Positions 21,654 to 32,732 are shown, counted from the first letter of the stretch. The stretch: 64,000 bases of DNA from Zingiber officinale (GCF_018446385.1 NC_055987.1:8765705-8829704); one strand, 5' to 3'. Translations and numbers: made by a program. Notes: generated from the sequence alone by a model not told the origin.

Positions 21654-22230
21654 GACAAGTATAAAAATCTAAAGGTGATGTGGAATGAAATGTCATCTGA
21701 ATCAGAGATAAAAGCCCTCGTCGGACTTGCGCTAGTGGCAAGTCACCAAGAAAATGAAGACGAAGCAAGTTTATCCAAAATGAGCATCAAGAACATCAAT
21801 GAAGGGGGAGCGGCATCAAAAGAAAGCAACACTTCAGGAGGAGCTTCAGATTATGGGATTGACAAGGTAAGTCAGATACGGTCTCTTCCTCCTAATAAGT
21901 TATTTCAGTTCGTTAAAATATTATCGAAAAATTACTGTAAGTTAGAAAAAGAAAATAAAGTGTTAAAATCAACCTTAGCTATATCTTGTCGATTAGAAGA
22001 TCTCGACAAAATAAAAATGAAAAATTAAAAATTAAAAATAGATATAGAATATTTGAAAGATCGGGCATGCTCACATATTCAAAATGTTGGAAGATATAAT
22101 GGTTTTAATTGCATTTTAAATACAATAAGGGTTAAATTAAAAAAATATCACAGAAATATATTCCTAAGAAATTTTTGATTAATCCGATAGGAAGGAATAT
22201 ATTTTGGGTTCCAAAATCATATTTAGATTA
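21654..22230 (+). pseudogene. Copia gag of element A, part 3
   Basis: The gag frame resumes after solo LTR C: KNLKVMWNEMSSESEIKALVGLALVASHQENEDEASL, then SLPPNKLFQFVKILSKNYCKLEKENKVLKSTL. A stop falls at 22026-22028. A short downstream frame (about 22170-22230) gives the Gag tail KFLINPIGRNIFWVPKSYLD followed by TAG. No pol follows. Confidence 0.78.
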
Positions 22231-22960
22231 ATTATTTTTATTTTAGACTTTCAAAGAGAAAATTAAATATTTACTTTCATTAAAGGTTTTATCTAGAAGT
22301 GGTTGTTGTTCCAATAACCAAGAAGGTTTAGTGCCTCGCTACAGCTTGGAAGTCAATTACTGAAATAAATATTTAATTACTAACTGTGAAGTATTTAATT
22401 GTTAACTAATGCTTCCAAGTGTTTGTCAAAATTTCGGTTAGAAATTAATTAGAAATTAATTTTTTTTGAAAAAGATAACTTTATCACTTATTTGTAGAAA
22501 AAAATTTAAATTTTTTCTGAATGTTAAATTTTTTTATTATTCAGCTAAATTTATTTTTCTTTGAAAATATATCATATTCTCTGTTAAAGAAAAATTTTCA
22601 AATTTTTTTAACGCATTATTACTATACTTTTTATACTTTTGAATTTAGAAATTATCTCGAGAGTCATTTCTCTCTATCTAATTTTTTTTAAGCAAATTTT
22701 TTCAAAACTTTTATTTTTAAACTTTATAGATCTAGTTTTTTTTGGAGTGTTCTCTTAGACTTTTCAGTTTAGACCTTCCAAGTAGCATTTTAAAATACCA
22801 CATGTTTAATATGATCAAAGGGGGAGTAGTGAAAATTGTCTAGGGGAGGGTAGTACAATTTTTTTTATATAATTTTTGTACTTGCAAATATTTATAATTA
22901 TTATTTGTTTATAATTTACCCTAACTAACTTAGAGTTGCTCACATAAAAAAGAGAGAGAT
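22231..22960 (+). other. 3' non-coding region and purine tract of element A
   Basis: A very AT-rich stretch without ORFs, ending in AAAAAAGAGAGAGAT (about 22946-22960) against the right LTR. The GGGGGAG motif at 22820 resembles the corresponding region of elements B and D. Confidence 0.7.
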
Positions 22961-23765
22961 TGTTAGTACCCAAGATAGTTTTGATGTGATCAACCAAGTC
23001 AGGTTAGGTCCTATTGTGGTTTAACTCTTATGTCTAAGTGTGCAGGAACTTAGGAGCACAGGAAGTTGAATGAAAGACACAGCTAGCAAGAAGGATGGCA
23101 CGGGAGAGAGCCGATGGGCTTGGTGCGTCTGAGGGATGAGGTGCTGCGGAAGAGTACACGGACAGACGAGAAGGAGGTGTGCAGCGTTTCCGAGGGACGA
23201 GAAGCCGGAGCAGAAGGTTGCTCGAAAAGACCGAAAAATGGGTTCAGGGGCATATTTCGGATGGCTGAAATCACCCAAGTGATTGGAACCAAAGCAGAAG
23301 ACTCAGACCCAAGTGAGCAGAATCGGAACGGAAGACCCGGACCAGCAATTTTATCCAAACGTGACGTGACGCGTTCCGTTGCGACAGGGATAAAACTTTA
23401 TCCCCCTCCAGGTGCTTGGAACCCTTCCAGGCGCCCCGACCAGAGCTATCAATACAATTCTAGTCCAAGAAGGTCAGAACAACACTTATAATTGATTTCT
23501 CTTTAGTTTTGTTCTGTAATTGAGTGATTCAACTACTGAAAGAAGCTTCTCCGCCTGAAGGAAATTAATTAGTGAGCTTCAACTTTCTTGGATTAGCAAT
23601 CTCCTTATTGCAAACTAAGTAACTCTTTTGTGTCTCTTCTTTTTCAATCTCTTATTTTTTTATGCAAGTGTTAGACAAATAAAGCTGTAAAGTTTGAGAA
23701 AGGGTTTTGTTTGTGTTTACTGTACAGACTATTCACCCCCCTAGTCGGTCGCCAAGGGACTAACT
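22961..23765 (+). repeat. Right (3') LTR of element A
   Basis: It begins TGTTAGTACCC after a purine tract and ends GGGACTAACT, with the terminal CA mutated to CT. It is followed by the target copy GCCTC. It carries the family core CTAAGTGTGCAGG and a single GGCGCC. Confidence 0.85.
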
Positions 23766-23880
23766 GCCTCCACTGACACTGATGGTTTGAACATCAATAG
23801 TATCCTCAACATGCCTGTGAGGGCCCTCGATCAGTTCCTGTTGGTCGAGCATCTTTTTCAAGGAAATATAGAATAGTAGG
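23766..23880 (-). pseudogene. Copia gag fragment of element F (upstream part)
   Basis: On the minus strand this short piece reads into the gag fragment at 1107 when element A and one target copy are removed. Together they give the Copia Gag motif ...VEAWIHSEFLCQNNIPNCL. Further upstream (higher coordinates) the homology fades, and no 5' LTR of F was found. Confidence 0.6.
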
Positions 23881-24236
23881 AACGTTTAAATAAGTTTGAT
23901 TATTTATCGGATCAAACCGAGCCAGTGTGAGTGTTGTTAAGTAGAAAAGCATCTTCTACTATCACATCTGAAGTTCAACCAAGTGAGCTTCTTTGACTTT
24001 TCTCAGTAGTTAATTAAAACATTTCCAATCAGAACGGCGGGAGCCTGATCATGTGATGAGGGGAATCCATTCCACCTTGATTAAATGCATATATATGACG
24101 TTTCTAGACGGACAAGTTAATGATAGTAAATAACCTTTATTCGGCCATTTATATAACTAAAGATTGAACTCCTTTATAAGGAGGAGGTTGAGTAAAGAAA
24201 GAATGAAGATCATGATTGATTGTTGTATCTTAGGAA
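23881..24236. other. Unassigned spacer
   Basis: No ORF, RNA gene or repeat boundary recognised between element F and the CACTA-like terminus. Confidence 0.4.
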
Positions 24237-24480
24237 CACTACAAGAAAAAAGCTGATAAACAATGCTTTTAAAGTGTTATCTATGTACTTGAAAAAACGT
24301 TGTTAAAAGTACTGTTATTAAAAGTCCACTCAACGACAACGCTTTAAAAGCATTGTCGTTTGTAATAAAGACAACGCTTTAAAAGCGTTGTCCTTTTTTT
24401 GCAAAAACAACGCTATTGCAACGGTTTAAAAGCGTTGTATTTTTTTTTTTACAAAGACAACACTTTAAAAACGTTACCTT
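24237..24480. repeat. Subterminal palindromic repeats of the CACTA-like end
   Basis: At least five copies of the ~20-bp partial palindrome ACAACGCTTTAAAAGCGTTGT or close variants, in both orientations. This is the subterminal motif array expected for transposase binding in CACTA elements. Confidence 0.75.
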
Positions 24481-24926
24481 TTTAAAATTAAAAAAAAAAT
24501 CTATTTATAAAATCATTTTTTTATATTTTCAAAATTATTATTTTTCTTTTACCATGTCCATATTTGAATTTGACATATAATGACAATTAATCAATTCGGC
24601 TAATGATTTCAAGTTCAAACCAAAATAATAGAATTCAACCAAAATAATAGAATTCAACTACAAAGTATATATTGGTATTTATAGGAGAATTAAGCTACAA
24701 AGTAGAATTCAACAAATGATTTCAAAGACTAAATAGTTCTTTTTCAAAGTAGATATTGACATTCAAATTTTAAAAAAAAAAAGCACAAAATAATTAGCTA
24801 GTCTCGAAGGCAATAATCTGCATGTTTACTTCTACTAGCTTCACTCAAAAAGGATTGTCGGCTTGAGACTGAGACAAAACACCTACCACTATGTATCTGT
24901 CACATAAAACAATACCATCAATATTA
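24481..24926. other. AT-rich interior, no gene seen
   Basis: A stretch with a short duplicated phrase (CCAAAATAATAGAATTCAAC twice near 24620-24655). Nothing else is recognisable. Confidence 0.4.
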
Positions 24927-25855
24927 TGTTGGACCCCGTGGTAGTTTTGATGCGATCAACCAAGTTGGTTAGGTCCTGCTGTGTTTGATCCCTGTGTCTG
25001 AGTGTGCAGGAGCTTAGGAACACAGGAAGTCGAGCGGAAGATGTAGCTAGCGAGAAGGACGGCACGGGAAGAGAGCCGACGGGCTCGGTGCGTCCGAAGG
25101 ACGAGAGAGCTGCGGAAGAGTACTCCGGTGGGCGTGAAGAGCGTGCGCAGCGTTCGAGGGACGTTAAGCCGGGACGGAAGGCTGCTCGAGGAGAAGGCCG
25201 GGAATTGGGTTCGGGTGAGCCCTATTCCGGTTGGTCGCAATCACCCAAAAGAACGGAGCTTCGGAAGCTAAAGAGGAGAAGAAAAGAAAACAAAAGAGGC
25301 TGAAATTACTGTAGCAGAAATTACTGTAGCAGTAACCTTGAAGGCGCCTTAAACACATTGAAGGCGCCTTGAACACATTGAAGGCGCCTTGAATGATTGT
25401 TTAAGGCGCCTTGAGCAGTCCAGTTTGACCGTTTGCACTGCGGATAAAGTTTTATCCGCAGATCGAGTTGGAGGCGCCTTGGGCCCTCGAGATAGACTTT
25501 CCAGGAGCTATAAAAAGGCCCTGGAGCTAGGAATTCAACAACAACTCAAGCAATCATTGTGTAGCCATTCCTAGCAATAGTTCTAAGCTTCCAAAGTGTA
25601 AAAGGCTTCTCCGCCTTCAGCAAAGGAGATTTTTCTACTGAGCTTTTTCTTACTGCCCTGGATTAACAACCTCCTTGGTTGTAACCAGGTTAAATCCTGT
25701 TTTCTACTTAATTTCTATTTCCTTGCTTAGTTTAATTTTATTTCTGCCTTTACTTATTTACTATTGCATTAATTGAGTTGAAATCCGAGGAGGGTATTTT
25801 TATTTTGTGTTTTCAGCAATTCACCCCCCTCTTGCCGGCCTCCGCTGCACCAACA
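24927..25855 (+). mobile_element. Solo LTR E with 5-bp target duplication
   Basis: A 929-bp LTR starts TGTTGGACCCCG and ends GCACCAACA. The perfect target duplication TATTA lies at 24922-24926 and 25856-25860. No internal sequence or partner LTR exists. It shares the LTR core with A, F and H (GTGTGCAGGAGCTTAGG). It holds four ~20-bp repeats containing AAGGCGCCTTGAA (25332-25415) and a TATA box TATAAAAA at 25509-25516. It interrupts the phosphatase pseudogene region. Confidence 0.92.
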
Positions 25856-26069
25856 TATTATGCAAAAGAAATTTTCACTCTTAATTTGAACATATCAAAT
25901 TAAAAAATTTCTAAGTAGCATAAAATTATTGATGGAGTACATACCATGCAGCAATGAGTAACCCTGCTAATTGCCTAGAGCCAACACGTTGAAAAGAAGA
26001 TCCTTCATCTAAGGTCTTGCCAGTTGCATTCAACCACCATTGCCCATTAGCACTCCCCTCAAGTCCTAC

Positions 26070-27826
26070 CTAAGATCATTAGAGTAGTCACAAATTTGGA
26101 GACAGTATCATCAGTCTAGAAGTTATATTTCACAAGATTGAAAATATGTCCTTGGAAATTAGACATACATTCAGAAAAGTTAGCAGAAATAACTCTCAGC
26201 ACCCAAGTTGAACTTATAAACTTAACGGGAGGTCCTTCACACCTAGGATTTTACAGTAGTGTTCGCCTTATATTTACATCTGTTGCTACTACCAATCATT
26301 ACCAAGTGACATGAAGAGTGAAAACATCTCTGCAGCATAAATAACTAAGCACATATCTAAATAGCTAATATTGTTACAGAAGATCATAATTATTTCTCAC
26401 CAGATAAACTTAGAAACAAAATAGAAATATGATTTTTTTTTTCTCTGTACACAAGGTCATTAAATAAAAGGAACCAAATTTCATAGAAATATATTGCCAG
26501 GAGTGATTCTACAAAATTTCATCCAACTTACAAACGAGTTGATATGGACAAGATAATGCTGACTGCTGAGTTACATAGTTCTTCTATAGCTTAAAACAAA
26601 GAAAATATTTTACAATAAGATACTTTCCAAAATAGCATACACGTCTAAGCATCTACAGCCTGTACAAATTCATGTTTTATTGCATAAGGTTAAGCCTTCT
26701 GTTCTTTTATACATGTATATTAGCACATGTAATCTAACAAAGAACTAATGGAACTAAAAAACAGCACAAAATGCAAACAAGTGCTTCCCTCAATTGATCC
26801 AGGAATCTAGTTAAGGTCTAGCAATATGCTTGATAACTAGTCATCATATTGGAGTCATAACGTGTGCCTGCTGTGCAAATTCATGCATATATGAATAAAG
26901 ATATTGAGCTAATCATTTATCTTGAAAGATCTGAATTGTTATCTGTTTTGCTGATATTCATCGTGAAGAAAGACTGGACAACTGACTCTAGCCCAACAAG
27001 TATGTTGACTTAAATATAAATATATATGTCTATAGATAATAAGATTCAACACAACCTCCTACTCAGATCTTACTTATCCCATGTAAATGCTCAAGTTATT
27101 AGACAAGAGAATAGTTCTAACAAATAATATTACACAATGACAGTGAAGCAAACCTCTTTTATTTTCACTTAACATAAACATTGAATACAGTTTAATAGTG
27201 GTGATTACTACACAACAATAAACCAAGTTTTATCCTACTAGGTGGGCCAGCTATGGTGATTACTACATAATTAAATAAATACTTATAGTGATGAATTACA
27301 AGTGGTGATTACTATTTTGTCGTTTTCAGTTGAAAGCATTTTTAAGGATAGAAATTTGCTCAATTGTTATTCTAGGTTGGATATGATAGGTTAGATTGGT
27401 TGACAACCTGTCCCAAAAGCTTTAAGATGTTAGAAAATATTCAATATTTGCTTTATATTCTCAGCACTCTCCATCTTTTGTGAATGAGCCAACTGAGTGA
27501 TCTGACTCAAACCATGAACAAACCCTTCAGTTTATAACTGTGTCACTAGCAGAATTAATAGAGGATAATCTGTTTAAATTTGATTGGATGACCAACTATA
27601 CAAAAGATTAAGCAAATAGGAAAGAGATCAATTTCGCCATTACATTCATAACACAATAATTGTGTAAGGTAGAAAAAAAGGTAAAAATCTTGCATAGTCA
27701 AAACTGATGGAAAAATATTCTACCTTCCCTTTGCTTTTAATATTGTAAGAAAGGAATAGATCAGACAAAAAAAAACCTGGATTCTATGAGAAAAAAAAAA
27801 AGAAAATACAGGGATATATATCTTAC
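26070..27826 (-). other. Intron of the phosphatase pseudogene
   Basis: AT-rich with GT...AG ends. No repeat border, ORF or RNA gene recognised. Confidence 0.5.
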
Positions 27827-28719
27827 AGTTTCTTTAGCAACCGTCATTGCAAGGAATCCAGCCCCCATTTCCACCTCTTGCAATCCAACAACAATTAATC
27901 CAACCTCTGATGCTACAATACCAATCAGATACATGCTTATAATTTTATAAATTATATTGAATTAAATTTAGTTATGTTTATGATTATAATTGATTTAAAT
28001 TTTAGGAGAAATGAAAAATAACTGTTCTACAACCTTACATTTATAGATCTTTTTCTGTATTGGCTACGGACGCATTTGATCCTTTTTAACCAAATGAAAA
28101 TAGGACAAATTGTACAGGTAAACAAGGGGTGGAAGGAAAGTACCATAAGATGTGATAACCATGGATAGAACTGGAGATTGATGGTGCACCTGCCATGAAA
28201 GACGTTCTCTGAATGGAGGGCAACCACCATGACCATTACTACTGCCCGTAGAGGACGAAGAAGAGCCACGATCATCCGAAGCAGCATCGGCAGTGATGGG
28301 TAATTCCATATTCCAAGACCTGATCTTTCCATCCTTGTGACCGCTCCAGATCAAGCCATTAGCAACATTGACCGCCAAGCACAGCATCGGCGACGCGCGG
28401 CACAACTCGTTAAAGGGCTTGCTTTTCTCATCGCCTTTCCTTACCATGACGCCGGGCTCCCAGTTCTCAAAAACCTCCTTGAGGTCCACACCCATAGGTC
28501 GGACTCCTGTCCGGCCTAGAGCTGCGACCCGGGGCAGGCAATGGCGCCAAGGAAGGACCCGGCCTGGGTTTCGCTCAGAGGGTGGGGGCGCACCTCGAGT
28601 GTCGGAGGGCGTCCGGGGTGTACGACGGCGCAGATAGGCACTCGGAATATGCCATCGCCGCCACTGCCCATCAACTCGGGCACCACGCAGGGGGTGGCGC
28701 CTCCGAACTAGGCCATATG

Positions 28720-29463
28720 TAGGGCTGTAAACAAGCCGAGCCGAGCCGAGCTTTGGGGTGTTCAAGCTTGTTTAATAAGATAACCGAGCCGAGCCGAGCT
28801 GAGCTTAAAATGAACCAAGCTTTTGAAATAAGTGTTCAAGCTTGGCTTGGTTTATTTTTTATGAGCTTGAGCTTGTTTGAAGCTTGACTTGAGCTTGGCT
28901 CGTTTAGATGTTATCAAGCTCTCAATTCAAGCTTGGCTTGAGCTTGGTTCGAGCTTGGTTTGAGCTTGGTTCGTTTAGATGTTATCAAGCTCTCAATTCA
29001 AGCTTGACTTGAGCTTGGTTCGAGCTTGGCTTGAGCTTGGTTTGAGTTTTGTTCGTTTAGATGTTATCAAGCTCTCAATTCAAGCTTGTTCGAGTGTTTG
29101 AAACTTTTAATTGTTTGATTGGTTATTAAGATTGATAATTTAAATTTATTTATTTATTTTATTTTATTATTTATTTATCATATTGAAAAGAATTTTATTA
29201 ATAAATATTGTTCGTCAACATTGTTCACGAACGTTGTTCACGAACATTGTTCACGAACGTTGTTCACGAACATTGTTCACGAACGTTGTTCACGAACGTT
29301 AACGAGCTGAACACATATGTGTTCAAACTTGTTTGTTTAGCTTAACGAGCTGTTCAAGCTTGTTTGTTTAATTACTCTAATGTATATTGAACGAACATAA
29401 ACAAGCTCTTACCAAGCCGAACACCAAGCTTGTTCACGAACGGTTAGTTCATTTACAGCTCTA
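28720..29463. mobile_element. MITE (hAT-like terminal repeats) inside the phosphatase fragment
   Basis: The ends are inverted copies TAGGGCTGTAAAC...GTTCATTTACAGCTCTA. Flanks share GGCCAT (28711-28716 and 29465-29470), a possible decayed 8-bp target site. The interior is built of repeats: AAGCTTGGCTTGAGCTTGG-type units (28840-29090) and at least seven copies of GTTCACGAAC (29218-29300), itself a palindrome. No transposase. Confidence 0.65.
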
Positions 29464-29789
29464 CGGCCATGGTGTGATCTAGGGTTAGGGTTTCGCTGCC
29501 TTCGGAGGCAGCACATTGGTGGTCGAGGGAGAAGGGGTTGACGAAGGATACAAACCTGAGGAAGATGAATGTCGCAGAAAATGGGAAAGGAACTGTCGCT
29601 CGGCTTCGACAGAGTATCGTTCGACGAAGAGGAGTTCAGAGGAGAGGTTTGCGGAGAGGGGTTCATCGGAGAGGAGTTGGACTGAGAGGGCGTGAGATGA
29701 TGTTCGGGTGAGAGGGGTTGGGGAGGAGATGAAGACGTGAGAGGGGTTATGGAGGTATTGGGGAGATTGGTGGATACATAGTGAAACAT

Positions 29790-30070
29790 AGGGTTTTTCT
29801 AATTCATATCATCCTAGATTTAAATGAAAACAACCTTTTTTTAAAATCATTATACATTAATAAAATTATTAATAGACAATATTTTAAAAAAATATTATTA
29901 TTATAAAAAAATCATTAATAGATAACAATTTTTAAAAAAATATTATTTATTAATAAAAAAATAAAGAAATAGACAATACATTTTACTAAAAGCATTGTTA
30001 AAAAAAAACTACAACATTTTTTTAAAAAAATATTATATTTTAAATATAAAATCTTAATTTTCTTGTAATC
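29790..30070. other. AT-rich subterminal part of CACTA-like element
   Basis: Runs of A/T with the motif AAAAGCATTGTT near 29990 and TTTTCTTGTAAT at 30058; see the CACTA entry. Confidence 0.4.
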
Positions 30071-30545
30071 CCAAACGACCTCAAATTTCATCCACACTTA
30101 GGCCTCAAGCTTAGATTCACCCATTCTACCCATGTCCTTAAGTTCTAATCGGAGAGTTCAAATCCTCTGTCCCTAAATTTTTCTGTTCCCGTGTCCCCTT
30201 GTCGATCGGACGGATCAGATTACATCTCAAGGATGTCTTGCACATTACGAGAATACTGCACACATCTTAAGGATGTCATGATGTCTTGAGATGTAATCTG
30301 ATCCGTCCGATCGACAGGGGACATGGGGACAGAAAAATTTAGGGACAGGAGATTTGAACGGCTAATCGGAGCCCTCAGGAAGGTACGCTTTCCTTTGTTT
30401 TCTAGATGAATAGTGAATAGATGTCTCTGTTATGAACACGTAGCAGATCATTTTTATTTTATTTTATTTTCCTTGCAAATAGCCTTTGGAAATATATCGT
30501 CTTGAAATTTAGTCTAATGGATTTAGGATACAAAAATTCAAAATT
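30070..30545. repeat. Duplicate of the region at 41437-41700
   Basis: Blocks such as CCAAACGACCTCAA, CCCTCAGGAAGGTACGCTTTCC and ATGTCTCTGTTATGAACACG are shared in the same order with 41437-41700, upstream of the Hsp70 gene. The copy here is interrupted by the MITE at 30155-30361. Confidence 0.8.
30155..30361. mobile_element. 207-bp foldback MITE with 10-bp target duplication (Mutator-like)
   Basis: The element is nearly all inverted repeat: about 80-bp arms (TCAAATCCTCTGTCCCTAAA...) around a short loop. A perfect 10-bp target copy CTAATCGGAG flanks it at 30145-30154 and 30362-30371. The duplicate locus near 41540 lacks the insertion and has a single copy of the equivalent site. Confidence 0.88.
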
Positions 30546-30599
30546 TTCGCCCAGTCCATGAGGTGGACCATATAAACCAGGTAGAAGAAACAGACGAAT

Positions 30600-30990
30600 T
30601 GCTTGTATTGCTCCCTTGGAATTGAAGATTTTCCTGTGGAATCGGCATCAGCTCCAGGAGCTGGACCAGCACCAGCCCGCACCTGGTTGGTTCTACCCTG
30701 AGTTACTTCGTTTGCAGCTGATCTTTGAGATCCTCGAATTTGGCTTCAACCTTCTCATTGACTGCAGCAGGAACCTTATCTCCAAGCTCCTGAGTTGCTT
30801 CTCTGTCTAGTAAATCACATACTCAGACCGGTTCTTTGGGCCAATGGCATTACTTTTCTCCATGTCCTCTTTGGCAAATTTCTCGGCTTCATTAACCATT
30901 CTTTCCAGTTCCACCTGGTCACATTTACTGATTTACATAGTTGCAATTGAAGAATTCAGTTCGAGAAACAAGTTAACTGGAAATGCACAG
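30600..30990 (-). pseudogene. Hsp70 exon 8 fragment, reverse copy
   Basis: The minus strand carries the start of exon 8 of the chloroplast Hsp70 next door (ERMVNEAEKFAKED-like) through the coiled middle, with a TAG at the place of a conserved Gln and several frame changes. Positions about 30930-30990 match the 3' part of intron 7. It therefore comes from genomic DNA, not from mRNA. A preceding 23-bp piece (30580-30602) matches the unknown exon at 33418-33440, so it is colinear with 33400-34440 with deletions. Confidence 0.82.
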
Positions 30991-31070
30991 TTGAAACCAA
31001 GTACGCAAACATTAATAGAAAAATACGAGAGGGTTGAAAGCACTGGAAATAACCGAGATATCGGGCTAGT

Positions 31071-31690
31071 GACGAGGTGGGATAAGATTTTTTTCTTACA
31101 TTTAACTTTTTCTTATCATGCTTCGTACATATTATGGAGATTCTTTCTCTGATGAAGAGGAATGATCTAAATCTTTGGACAAGAAGAGGAATGCCGTCGA
31201 CACATAGAACCAGTCTGAGTCTGTGATTTACCAGACAGAAAAGCTACTCAAGGAGCTTGGAGATAAGGTGCCTGATACGGTGAGGGAGAAGGCTGAAGCA
31301 AAGGTCAAGGATGCAAACGAATCAACTCAAGGTAGGAAGGAAGCAATGGCTGCGCTTAACCAGGAGGTGATGCAGCTCCTGGAGGCTGGAGCTGAAGCCG
31401 ATTCCGCAGGAACATCTTCGAAGGGAGCTAATAATGAACATCTTCGAAGGGAGCTAATAATGATTCTGCAGGAACATCTTCCAAGAAAACTGACATTGAT
31501 GATGTGATCAACTTCCAAGGAGCTGATAAAGATGATGCTGACTTCACAGATTGTCTCCCAAGGGAACTGATGCTGATGCCGATGATGTGACGATAATTTG
31601 ATCATCTTCTAAGGAAGCTGATAAATGTGATGGATGTTGACTTCGCATAAAGTGAAGGCAGATGATGCTGACTTCAATAGTCTTACCATT
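31071..31690 (+). pseudogene. Hsp70 exon 7-end, intron 7 and exon 8 fragment, forward copy
   Basis: It starts with the exon 7 donor GACGAG|GTGGG at 31071, then about 95 bp of intron 7, then jumps into exon 8. An open stretch at 31223-31507 encodes YQTEKLLKELGDKVPD and EAMAALNQEVMQLLEAGAEAD. A 27-bp tandem duplication (ACATCTTCGAAGGGAGCTAA) lies at 31409-31460. The last part (to about 31690) repeats pieces of the acidic C-terminus. It faces away from the copy at 30600-30990, making an inverted pair. Confidence 0.82.
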
Positions 31691-32732
31691 GCCGCAGTAA
31701 CCATCTAAATTCATGGCAAGATATTGGAACAAGATTTTCTGAATATTTGTTCCTTTACAAGTCACTGACACTTAATAATGATGCAATACAGGCGTCCCTT
31801 TTATATTAAAGCCAGGAAAAGCTGTGAACAGCAGGAAAGGAAAGCTGAAATTGATGTTCAATTTAAGGATGTTCCTGGGGATATCTTCAAATGTGTGCCA
31901 TTTTAATTTTAGTTTTACTCTGTATCCTCAATGATCTTTTTATAAGCTCCTGTTAATTAGTCTCTGGTTAAAGCACCTCAATTATTCGATGACAATTAGA
32001 TTTAGACCGTTTGTGTAGAAGTCTATATTGAATAGTGTTGTATAGTTGATACTTTTACCATATTGTCTTAGTTAACTTTCACTATTTTATTTAGTTTCTA
32101 CAAATTAACTTAGAACAGTATATTTTATCTGAATTTATCATTGTTAATGTGCAAGGTCAAAAGCAAGCGAGAAATGAATTCCTCATTTGTTTGCAACTAT
32201 CAGAGGTCCTGTATATGAAACTAACAGTACGTTCAATATGATTCTTAGGCATATATAAAGTCATTTGCAGGGTCTTGCATTGCGATAACTATTACATAGA
32301 TTGTACCACCTATGTCACGTTCAAACTTTTGATTTCATGTTGAGGAGTCGTTATTTAAGAATAAATCTGTTATTTTAATATATATGTTTCTACTCAAACT
32401 CTTCCTTCTGTACGCCAAAAAATAAAAAGAATACCATATAATACAGACTAATACCTCGTCTCTAGGTGGTGCTTTTATGAATAAACATCATCTAGAACTG
32501 CAAGATCAGTGTATTTGTAGGTGTGCCATATCTTGAAGTAATTTCAGCAAAGTGTTCTATGTAATGCTTGGAGTATTTTGCTTGCTCCTACTTTGGGAGA
32601 TTCTATATTGTTTTGTATGATACATTTCTCGGACTTTTAGCCCAGATTAAGTGTAGATTGTTTTGTATGGTGTCATGTTCTTCCTATCACAGTTTTCTTA
32701 ACTTTTTTTTGTTCTGTATACTACTGCAGCTC
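31691..32732. other. Intergenic stretch, no gene seen
   Basis: AT-rich, stop-dense in all frames. No RNA gene or repeat border recognised. Confidence 0.4.

Larger units (their letters stand above)
1108..23765 (+). mobile_element. Copia-type gag-only retrotransposon A (host of later insertions)
   Basis: A is a forward-oriented element bounded by LTRs 1108-1988 and 22961-23765. Flanking 5-mers GTCTC (1103-1107) and GCCTC (23766-23770) look like a target duplication with one mutation. A primer site TGGTATCAGAGCCC follows the left LTR and a purine tract precedes the right one. Subtracting insertions G (2403-13318) and C (13695-21648) leaves about 3.8 kb, with only a gag-type ORF and no pol. It is therefore a non-autonomous TR-GAG-like element. 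It sits in the gag of reverse-oriented element F: removing A and one target copy joins F's frame through an EAWIHSEF stretch. Confidence 0.85.
25945..29789 (-). pseudogene. Inositol-polyphosphate 5-phosphatase (FRA3/5PTase12-15 type) fragment
   Basis: Three exon-like pieces are seen on the minus strand. The first (about 28709 to 28144) encodes a WD40-type N-terminal region: GIFRVP, EVRPHPLSETQ, AGQES, then LIWSGHKDGKIRSW and SPVLSMVITSYG. The second, 27827-27912, encodes [20 protein letters not shown], the start of the catalytic domain. The third, 25945-26069, encodes NGQWW...[18 protein letters not shown]. Splice sites are canonical and phases agree, but most WD40 exons are absent. A TAG replaces Trp before AGQES, and a lost base follows. 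A Pro/Ser-rich piece at 29409-29789 may be the N-terminus, cut by a MITE. The intact family removes the 5-phosphate of inositol lipids. Confidence 0.8.
24237..30070. mobile_element. Candidate CACTA-type element carrying gene fragments
   Basis: The left end starts CACTACAAGAAAAAA at 24237, the classic plant CACTA terminus. It is followed by subterminal repeats of ACAACGCTTTAAAAGCGTTG. A candidate right end TTTTCTTGTAATC lies at 30058-30070; reversed, it matches the left end at 11 of 13 bases. An inverted copy of AAAAGCATTGTT lies inside it near 29990. Sequence to the right of 30070 becomes similar to 41437 onward, as expected at an insertion edge. I found no matching 3-bp target duplication, so the right border is tentative. 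The interior holds phosphatase gene pieces, solo LTR E and a MITE. Confidence 0.5.

Noticed and set aside
24234-30073. 3-bp target duplication for the CACTA-like element
   Set aside because: GAA on the left is not matched on the right, so the right border remains uncertain.
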